This document shows positions 23,798-29,745 of a stretch of DNA of 29,745 bases, in pieces (position 1 is the stretch's first letter; each line of letters opens with the position of its first letter). The translations under genes and the position numbers were made by a program. Below the pieces are notes generated by a model that had not been told where the DNA came from, did no database searches, and was given only the letters and a program-made list of their open reading frames with translations. This stretch comes from Odoribacter sp036657595. Its GTDB lineage: Bacteria > Bacteroidota > Bacteroidia > Bacteroidales > Marinifilaceae. Where the stretch lies: assembly GCA_036657595.1 (NCBI GenBank), contig JAVXFZ010000032.1, forward strand, positions 1 through 29,745, given 5' to 3'.

Positions 23798-24034
23798 ATG
23801 TCTGACATTACTGAAAGAGTACAACGGATTATTGAAGAAAAATTAGGAGTGGATGCATCAGAAGTGAAACCGGAAGCTACCTTTACAAACGATCTTGGTG
23901 CTGACTCATTGGATACTGTAGAGTTGATTATGGAGTTAGAAAAAGAATTTAACATTACAATTCCTGACGATCAGGCAGAGAAGATTGTTACTGTAGGTGA
24001 TGCTATCTCTTATGTAGAAGCAAACGCAAAGTAA
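23798..24034 (+). CDS. acpP: Acyl carrier protein
   Basis: This 78-residue acidic protein has the phosphopantetheine site GADSLDTVE with Ser37. It carries the growing chain in type II fatty-acid synthesis. It has full family length and lies 15 bases before fabF, the standard pairing. Confidence 0.98.
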   Translation: MSDITERVQRIIEEKLGVDASEVKPEATFTNDLGADSLDTVELIMELEKEFNITIPDDQAEKIVTVGDAISYVEANAK

Positions 24035-24049
24035 TTTAATATCATTTCT

Positions 24050-25288
24050 ATGAATCAGAAACGAGTAGTAATAACAGGCCTTGGAACGATCAATCCTCTG
24101 GGGCATAACGTGCCTGAGTTTTGGGACAATTTATTAAAAGGCGTCAGTGGCGCTGGTCCTATTACTCGTTTCGATGCATCAAAATTCCGCACTCAGTTTG
24201 CCTGTGAAATAAAAAATTATGAACCTACCGAATATTTCGATAGGAAAGAAGTTCGTAAAATGGATCTTTATACTCAATTCGGCATTATTGCTGCAAGAGA
24301 GGCTATTAAAGATTCAGGAATGGACTTGGAACAGGAAAACAAGAAGCGGATCGGTGTGATTTGGGGGGCAGGAATAGGCGGTTTACAGACTTTCTTTGAA
24401 GAATGTAATGATTTTTCAAAGGGAGACGGCACTCCGCGATTTAACCCTTTCTTTATACCTAAAATGATTGCCAATATGTGCGGAGCTATGATTGCCATTG
24501 AGAACGGACTGAAAGGTCCGAATCATACGACAGTCTCAGCCTGTGCATCATCGGCTCACGCGATTGTTGATGCATTGAATTTAATTCGTTTAGGAAAAGC
24601 TGATGTTATTGTTGCCGGAGGTTCTGAAGCCGCTGTCAGCGTTCCCGGTGTAGGAGGCTTTAATTCGATGAAAGCCCTTTCCACCCGTAATGATGACCCT
24701 CAAACGGCATCGCGTCCTTTTGATGCGGACAGAGATGGTTTTGTGATTGGAGAAGGTGGTGCCAGTCTGATTCTTGAAGAGTATGAACACGCAAAAAACA
24801 GAGGTGCCCGGATTTACGCAGAAGTAGCCGGAGGTGCCGGAAATTGCGATGCTTACCACATGACTGCTCCCAATCCTGAAGGAGCACACGATGTTATGTT
24901 GGAAGCTCTTGAAGATGCAGAAATGAGTACTACTGATGTTGATTACATTAACGTTCACGGAACTTCTACCGGCTTGGGTGATATTTCTGAGCCGACAGCC
25001 ATTCTGAAAGTATTCGGTGATCACGCTTACAAATTAAACATCAGTTCTACGAAATCGATGACCGGTCACTTGTTAGGTGCTGCCGGAGCGATTGAAGTAA
25101 TTGCTTGTGCCTTAGCCGTACAGAATAACATTATTCCTCCAACAATCAATTTTCATTCTCTGGATCCGGAACTTGATCCGAAGTTAAATTTTACATTTAA
25201 CAAGGCTCAAAAGCGGACGGTGAATGTTGCCATTAGTAATACTTTTGGCTTTGGTGGGCATAATGCTTGTGTAGTAATCAAAAAATAA
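24050..25288 (+). CDS. fabF: 3-oxoacyl-ACP synthase II
   Basis: This 412-residue condensing enzyme has the Cys-His-His triad: Cys165 in TVSACASS, His303 in NVHGTST and His340 in KSMTGHLLGAAGA. The N-terminal RVVITGLGTINPLG and C-terminal SNTFGFGGHNACVV are typical of FabF, which extends acyl-ACP with malonyl-ACP and is important for chain length and temperature control of unsaturation. It lies 15 bases after acpP and 24 before rnc. Confidence 0.98.
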   Translation: MNQKRVVITGLGTINPLGHNVPEFWDNLLKGVSGAGPITRFDASKFRTQFACEIKNYEPTEYFDRKEVRKMDLYTQFGIIAAREAIKDSGMDLEQENKKRIGVIWGAGIGGLQTFFEECNDFSKGDGTPRFNPFFIPKMIANMCGAMIAIENGLKGPNHTTVSACASSAHAIVDALNLIRLGKADVIVAGGSEAAVSVPGVGGFNSMKALSTRNDDPQTASRPFDADRDGFVIGEGGASLILEEYEHAKNRGARIYAEVAGGAGNCDAYHMTAPNPEGAHDVMLEALEDAEMSTTDVDYINVHGTSTGLGDISEPTAILKVFGDHAYKLNISSTKSMTGHLLGAAGAIEVIACALAVQNNIIPPTINFHSLDPELDPKLNFTFNKAQKRTVNVAISNTFGFGGHNACVVIKK

Positions 25289-25312
25289 TCACATACTAAA
25301 TATTTTAGGGCT

Positions 25313-26056
25313 GTGGTTAGACAAATCATTCAATCCATAAGACTCTACCTGCATCGTAACGGGAAGTTTTATGGATTGTCTATTTCTCAAATTGGTTTTG
25401 TCCCCCATAACAAAGGACTATATCGGTTAGCTTTGTTGCATAAATCTGCTTCTAAGATAACCTCTAAGGGAGTTGTGCTCAATTATGAGCGATTGGAATT
25501 TCTGGGAGATGCCATATTAGGTGCTATTGTAGCCGAGTTACTTTACAAATTCTTTCCAAACAAAGATGAGGGCTTCCTGACGCGCGTACGCTCGAAAGTT
25601 GTCAGCCGCGAGTCGTTGAATGAGTTGGCGATCAATATAGGCTTAAACAAAGCCGTAGTGGCCAAATCGGATATATCTCACAACAAACACGTCTATGGTG
25701 ATGTTTTTGAAGCCTTTATCGGTGCAATGTTTTTGGATCAAGGTTTCGTCCATACTAAACATTTTATCGAAAAATTTATTTTCCCCAATTTCTTTAACAT
25801 TAAAGATTTGGTTTCTATCGACACCAATTATAAAAGCCGCCTGATTGAATGGAGCCAAAAAAATAAAGTGGAAGTAAAACTTCATACCGAAGATACCGGT
25901 CGGGGACGACGGAATAAATTCTGTTGCATAATCAAGTTTCCAGAAGGAGAAAAAGGACGGGGATATGGTAGTTGTAAAAAAGAAGCGGAGCAGGACGCTG
26001 CGCAAAAAGTAATTGCTATTCTTACCGAGGGAACAATCAAAGATATAGAAATTTAA
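25313..26056 (+). CDS. rnc: Ribonuclease III
   Basis: This 247-residue double-strand-specific RNase has the signature ERLEFLGDAILGAIVAELLY, the conserved DVFEAFIGAMFLDQG with metal-binding acidic residues, and a C-terminal double-stranded-RNA-binding domain (YKSRLIEWSQKNKVEVKLHT through SCKKEAEQDAAQKVI). The start is GTG. No in-frame ATG exists before the catalytic core, so a GTG start is required. It is the third gene of acpP-fabF-rnc. Confidence 0.95.
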   Translation: MVRQIIQSIRLYLHRNGKFYGLSISQIGFVPHNKGLYRLALLHKSASKITSKGVVLNYERLEFLGDAILGAIVAELLYKFFPNKDEGFLTRVRSKVVSRESLNELAINIGLNKAVVAKSDISHNKHVYGDVFEAFIGAMFLDQGFVHTKHFIEKFIFPNFFNIKDLVSIDTNYKSRLIEWSQKNKVEVKLHTEDTGRGRRNKFCCIIKFPEGEKGRGYGSCKKEAEQDAAQKVIAILTEGTIKDIEI

Positions 26057-26058
26057 AA

Positions 26059-26103
26059 ACTTACGATCTACGATCAACCGCTTGGCTTTCGCAAATCGTA
26101 AGT
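26059..26103. terminator. Hairpin between convergent rnc and efp
   Basis: A 9-base inverted repeat, ACTTACGAT (26059-26067) and ATCGTAAGT (26095-26103), with a 27-base loop directly after the rnc stop. There is no clear T-tract, so the terminator role is inferred from position. No other feature was seen up to the efp stop at 26193. Confidence 0.35.
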
Positions 26104-26192
26104 ATAAAGTGTAGATTCATCCCCGATGGGATGCTTTGTGCATTTCCCTTATTTCAGGGTATGAATATTCAGTAAGAAATCTATATGAAGAA

Positions 26193-26759
26193 TTATTTAA
26201 CTCTTTCTATATAAGAACCGTCCTCTGTTGAGATACGGATTTTTTCACCCATTTCGATGAACAGAGGAACCATCACACGGGCACCGGTACTTACTTCTGC
26301 TGCTTTCAAAGCGGTTGAAGAAGCAGTGTCTCCTTTCAGCCCCGGCTCTGTATAAGTCACTTCAAGAACAACACTGGGCAGCAATTCAACATACAATGGC
26401 GTTTCTGTGTCTGCGTGTACCACCATTTCAACAGGATCACCCTCTTGCAAGAATTGTGGCGCATTGATCAAGTCAGCCGAAATATTTATTTGCTCGAAAG
26501 TTTCGGTATGCATCATAATGTAATCTTCCCCTTCTTTGTATAGAAATTGGTAGGGACGTCTTTCGATTCTTGCCGTATCAATTTTAAGACCGGCTGTAAA
26601 TGTATTCTCCAACATACGACCGGTTTTTACGTTTCTCATTTTTGTTCTTACGAAAGCGGGACCTTTTCCCGGTTTAACGTGTTGAAACTGTACGATTGTA
26701 TATAAATCGTCTTTAAACACGATACATAATCCATTGCGGAAGTCTGCTGTTGTTGCCAT
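26193..26759 (-). CDS. efp: Translation elongation factor P
   Basis: This 188-residue factor relieves ribosome stalling at proline runs. It starts MATTADFRNGLCIVFKDDLY and has the domain-I loop VKPGKGPAFVRTK with Lys32 at the tip where modification occurs in lysine-type EF-P. The OB domains contain the family motif ATVTYTEPGLKGDTAS in the form EVTYTEPGLKGDTASSTALK. The tip residue is Lys, not the rhamnosylated Arg of the EarP type. Confidence 0.97.
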   Translation of the reverse strand: MATTADFRNGLCIVFKDDLYTIVQFQHVKPGKGPAFVRTKMRNVKTGRMLENTFTAGLKIDTARIERRPYQFLYKEGEDYIMMHTETFEQINISADLINAPQFLQEGDPVEMVVHADTETPLYVELLPSVVLEVTYTEPGLKGDTASSTALKAAEVSTGARVMVPLFIEMGEKIRISTEDGSYIERVK

Positions 26760-26799
26760 TTATTTTGTGATTTTTAAATTTGTATTTTCTTTGAGGCTG

Positions 26800-26831
26800 T
26801 AAAGATAGAAAAAACAGATCAAAGCGCCAAA
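26800..26831 (-). promoter_or_regulatory. Predicted promoter of efp
   Basis: On the minus strand TTTG (26831-26828), 20 bases, then TATCTTTA (26807-26800), seven of eight to consensus, about 40 bases before the efp ATG. Confidence 0.45.
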
Positions 26832-26872
26832 AGAATTAATTATGGATGTCAGTAAGAGAAGTTTATATCAAC

Positions 26873-28225
26873 TTAAAATGTAGAGTTAGTTTCTTCTGCC
26901 GAATTGATGCCGGTAGCTATTTCCGGAATAATTCCTTTCCGAATATAAACGTTACGGGCATATTTACGCACCAAGGGACGGTAATATTCAAATACCAAAG
27001 CACCGGCAATACAAAATAATCCAGAGAGAAATATAATTGCCGGAAGTCCTATATAATTTTCGAGGGCACCAAGGACCATACTCCCCACCGGTGCAATGCC
27101 GGTAAAGGTCATTGCCAAATAGCCCATCACCCGTCCTCTCTTGTCTTCATCAGAAAGAGTTTGGAGCAAAGTGTTAATGGAAGCAACCGTAGCAATAATA
27201 GCAAATCCTGCCGGAATGCAAACAAGAGCTGCCGCCCAAGGAATTTTCAAAAAAGATATGCCGGCTAAGCTAAAGCCCAATAGAACTCCGGAAATAGTGA
27301 CTACTTTCCCCAGTCCCAGTACACTTTTTCGAGCAGCCAAGTAGATCGCAGCACCGAAAGAACCGATGCCGATGCAAGACAGCAAAGCTCCCAACATTTC
27401 GCTTTCTCCAAGCAATATATCTTTGACATAAGCCGGAATGAAGGTCATTAAAGGTAAACCGAAAAAACTAATGACACTCATCAGGAGTAATAAAGCCCGG
27501 ATTGGAATATTTCCGGCAACATAGGTGAATCCTTCCCGAATATCCATTAGCATATTTTGGTGATTTTTATGCGGAATGAAAGGTTTCAGTTGCATCAGGA
27601 AGAGAACAACAATCACCCCCAGAAAGCTGATACCATTAATCAGAAAACAAATACCTTCGCCAAAAAGACCGATCAAGATACCACCAACCGCCGGACCAAT
27701 CAAGCGCGAGCCATTAATGACGGCAGAATTAAGGGCAATTGCATTACTAAGGTTTTCTTTCGAGACTAAACTGGGATAAAAAGCCTGTCGCGTAGGGTTG
27801 TCGAGGGCATTAATGCAACCGATCATCAAACTAAGCACCATAATGTGCCATACTTCTATCAGACCTGTGAGCGTGAGCAAAGCCATCACTAATGCCTGAA
27901 TCATAGAGAGGCTTTGCGTGAGCAGTAATATTTTGCGCCGATCAAAGCGATCAACGAATACGCTCATAAAAGGTGTAACAATCAGGATGGGAATTTGCGC
28001 CATAAAAGTAACTGTGGCTAAAAGAAAGACAGAGCCGGTGAGTTCGTAAACCAACCAACTCATTGCGATTTGCTGCATCCACGTACCAATTAGCGAAACA
28101 CACATCCCACTAAAATACAAGCGAAAATTCCGTGTTTTCAACGATACTAAAATATGTGAAAACGCCTGCAAGTTATTGGGCAATAACTCACGCAAATTCT
28201 GAAATAATCCTTTTCCCTCGTTCAA
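26873..28225 (-). CDS. MFS transporter, EntS-like exporter family
   Basis: This 450-residue inner-membrane protein has about 12 hydrophobic helices. The motif SLIGTWMQQIAMSWLVYELT in helix 1 and the loop VDRFDRRKILLLTQSLSM between helices 2 and 3 are those of the MFS_3/EntS-type permeases, which export siderophores or drugs. The pattern NPTRQAFYPSLV, with NAIALNSAVINGSRLIGPAVGG, is also typical. The substrate is not known. It has no siderophore gene nearby. It is divergent from the porin-like gene. Confidence 0.9.
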   Translation of the reverse strand: MNEGKGLFQNLRELLPNNLQAFSHILVSLKTRNFRLYFSGMCVSLIGTWMQQIAMSWLVYELTGSVFLLATVTFMAQIPILIVTPFMSVFVDRFDRRKILLLTQSLSMIQALVMALLTLTGLIEVWHIMVLSLMIGCINALDNPTRQAFYPSLVSKENLSNAIALNSAVINGSRLIGPAVGGILIGLFGEGICFLINGISFLGVIVVLFLMQLKPFIPHKNHQNMLMDIREGFTYVAGNIPIRALLLLMSVISFFGLPLMTFIPAYVKDILLGESEMLGALLSCIGIGSFGAAIYLAARKSVLGLGKVVTISGVLLGFSLAGISFLKIPWAAALVCIPAGFAIIATVASINTLLQTLSDEDKRGRVMGYLAMTFTGIAPVGSMVLGALENYIGLPAIIFLSGLFCIAGALVFEYYRPLVRKYARNVYIRKGIIPEIATGINSAEETNSTF

Positions 28226-28303
28226 TTTCTCTAAAGTATAATAAACAACCGTTTCATCATCATCCGTAACAACTTTCTTCAGTCAATGACGTATTTTATG
28301 GTG

Positions 28304-28311
28304 CAAAGATA
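28304..28311 (-). promoter_or_regulatory. Predicted -7 box for the MFS transporter gene
   Basis: TATCTTTG on the minus strand is a full TAnnTTTG match about 80 bases before the ATG. No good TTTG box was found at the usual distance, so confidence is limited. Confidence 0.4.
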
Positions 28312-28335
28312 CAGAAACAAGACTTTTCTATTTGA

Positions 28336-28367
28336 TTTGCACGTTAATTTTTGTTTTTATACTTTTA
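28336..28367 (+). promoter_or_regulatory. Predicted promoter of the porin-like gene
   Basis: TTTG (28336-28339), 20 bases, then TACTTTTA (28360-28367). The start near 28374 gives a leader of roughly 95 bases. Confidence 0.45.
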
Positions 28368-28467
28368 TGCCCGCTTATCGGCTCATCTACTTATTAAATA
28401 TTTCTGCTAATAACTATATTTTAAACAAAGTACGATGAATGGGGGGTTACTTAATAACATTTACTGT

Positions 28468-29595
28468 ATGAAGAAGAATTTATTGGTATTATTCTTTTGT
28501 TTTCAAAGCTTATTTTTTATACCGGCAACAGCTCAGGAATATGTACGGGGAATCAAACCGGGTGATTTCGAGTGGAAGCTCATCGGACGAGTGTTTTTTG
28601 ATGGCGGATATTTCTTCGGCGATTCAACATCATTGGGAAATAGTTTTCAGGTAAACGATATACGTTTGGGTACTCAAATCCATTTTTTGGATGATTGGGA
28701 AGCAAAGATCGAATTAGGCTATGGTGACAGCAAAGTTTCTTTAAAAGATGTTTACCTTAGTTATAAGACAGGTGCCCACGTTTTCAAATTAGGACATCAA
28801 TACGAACCATTCGGCTATTCGCGTGTCGGTACGGCAAACTATCGTTTTATGACGAATGCACCATCAGAAAAAGCATTGGGGAATAAACGAAAGTTGGGAA
28901 TCACTTACTGTTATAACCGCACGTGGCTTAATGTGATGACAGGTGTATTCAGTGAGGGAGAGATTGAGAAATCAAAACCCCTTGATCAGGGTTATTCACT
29001 GGCAGGTAAAATCATCGGACGCCCTCTGATGGGGGATCGGAAACTGATACATATCGGTATTGCGCCAAAATTCATTAGTGGCAGCAAAGAAGTCAATTTG
29101 AGCGCAGGTATACCGACTGATCTATTAGCAAGCGATAAAAATGCTTTCGTAAAAGCAAACGTGGGACAAATCATCAACCAATGGAAATTGGATATGGAAA
29201 TCATCCTATTGTATCATAAATGGTATTTTCAGGGACAATATTTTCAAGTGTACCTAAATCGTTTCGGAGTATCCAATTATAAAGTAGGAGGAGGCTATGC
29301 TCAGGCGGGCTACTTGATACTCGGAGAAAAACACAATTACAATCCCGCGACTGGAATGATCGGGAATCCGGCACCCAAAAGTCTTGAAGTACTTTTCCGT
29401 TACGATCGGGTAGACCTGAATAATGTAGGCATTCAAGGAGGAAGAATGTCGGATTTTTCTTTGGGTATGAATTATTTTATCAACAAATATGTGGCTGCCA
29501 AAATCAACTATACTTATTTGACCGTCGGGCATCACGCCCCCGGAGGTGATGATGATTTTGGATTATTGCAAGCTCGGGTGCAATTCTCATTTTAG
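28468..29595 (+). CDS. OprO/OprP-like outer-membrane porin
   Basis: This 375-residue protein has signal MKKNLLVLFFCFQSLFFIPA, cut near ATAQE. ATG 28468 is preferred over the in-frame ATG at 28435 because it starts a normal signal peptide. Mature motifs are GRVFFDGGYFFGDS, VNDIRLGTQIHFLDDWEAKI, LKDVYLSYKTGAHVFKLGHQ and FRYDRVDLNN, which follow the alternating strand pattern and sequence of the phosphate-selective porin O/P family. The chain ends in an aromatic residue after alternating hydrophobics (ARVQFSF), as required for barrel assembly. Phosphate or polyphosphate selectivity is only a family guess. No pho-type regulatory box was recognised. Confidence 0.88.
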   Translation: MKKNLLVLFFCFQSLFFIPATAQEYVRGIKPGDFEWKLIGRVFFDGGYFFGDSTSLGNSFQVNDIRLGTQIHFLDDWEAKIELGYGDSKVSLKDVYLSYKTGAHVFKLGHQYEPFGYSRVGTANYRFMTNAPSEKALGNKRKLGITYCYNRTWLNVMTGVFSEGEIEKSKPLDQGYSLAGKIIGRPLMGDRKLIHIGIAPKFISGSKEVNLSAGIPTDLLASDKNAFVKANVGQIINQWKLDMEIILLYHKWYFQGQYFQVYLNRFGVSNYKVGGGYAQAGYLILGEKHNYNPATGMIGNPAPKSLEVLFRYDRVDLNNVGIQGGRMSDFSLGMNYFINKYVAAKINYTYLTVGHHAPGGDDDFGLLQARVQFSF

Positions 29596-29657
29596 AAACG
29601 GATCATCTAACGTTGTGTAGAATCTTATTTTTTCCTACAAAATTTTTAAATACACCT

Positions 29658-29712
29658 ACAAAAACTGACGCTTTGTTTAATTATTTCAAATAAACAAAGC
29701 GTCAGTTTTTGT
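29658..29712 (+). terminator. Strong intrinsic terminator after the porin-like gene
   Basis: Arms 29658-29679 and 29691-29712 are perfect reverse complements (22 bases each, core CTGACGCTTTGTTTA) around an 11-base loop. The second arm itself ends in TTTTTG. It lies 62 bases after the porin stop and would work on either strand. Confidence 0.75.
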
Positions 29713-29745
29713 GTTAGTTTTAAATATCCAGCACAAAATATTCAA

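Overview
The window looks like the chromosome of a Bacteroidota member, most likely order Bacteroidales. The evidence is an ECF sigma / FecR / SusC / SusD locus, a UpxY-like capsule antiterminator, a SusC with an STN domain, lipoproteins of the DUF4843 and PKD-like type, and promoters of the Bacteroidota form TTTG-N19-TAnnTTTG in place of classic -35/-10 boxes. The genus cannot be fixed from the sequence alone.

Region 1 (1-2391) is a capsule-locus edge joined to a recombination hot spot. On the minus strand a short NusG/UpxY-like gene without its KOW domain is followed by the first codons of a dTDP-sugar 3,4-ketoisomerase (FdtA/QdtA type). Upstream lies a 1.66-kb segment bounded by two near-identical 28-base palindromic sites in inverted orientation (414-441 and 2077-2104). 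The segment carries a Hin/Mpi-type serine recombinase (957-1574), an excellent promoter aimed at the capsule genes (609-639), and two broken genes: the first 40 or so codons of an AAA-type ATPase, and the tail of a HigA-like HTH antitoxin. I read this as a candidate self-encoded invertible promoter segment, similar in logic to hin/fljBA.

Region 2 (2392-5235) is a two-gene unit: a DUF6266-like protein and a type IA topoisomerase III. Its promoter lies behind three 11-base direct repeats.

Region 3 (5316-17672) is one nutrient-uptake locus: ECF sigma factor, FecR anti-sigma, SusC, SusD, a DUF4843 lipoprotein, a PKD-like lipoprotein, a lipoprotein esterase fused to a DUF1566-like domain, and a periplasmic thioredoxin-fold protein. 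There is no glycoside hydrolase or polysaccharide lyase, so a peptide, protein or esterified ligand is more likely than a plain glycan. A 23-base inverted repeat flanks the stretch between the sigma and fecR genes and is a second candidate invertible promoter.

Region 4 (17694-29745) is mostly housekeeping: DUF58 protein, trxA, dnaE and purN on the minus strand; acpP-fabF-rnc on the plus strand; efp and an MFS exporter on the minus strand; and an OprO/OprP-like porin on the plus strand, closed by a strong hairpin. No tRNA, rRNA, CRISPR array or complete insertion sequence was seen.
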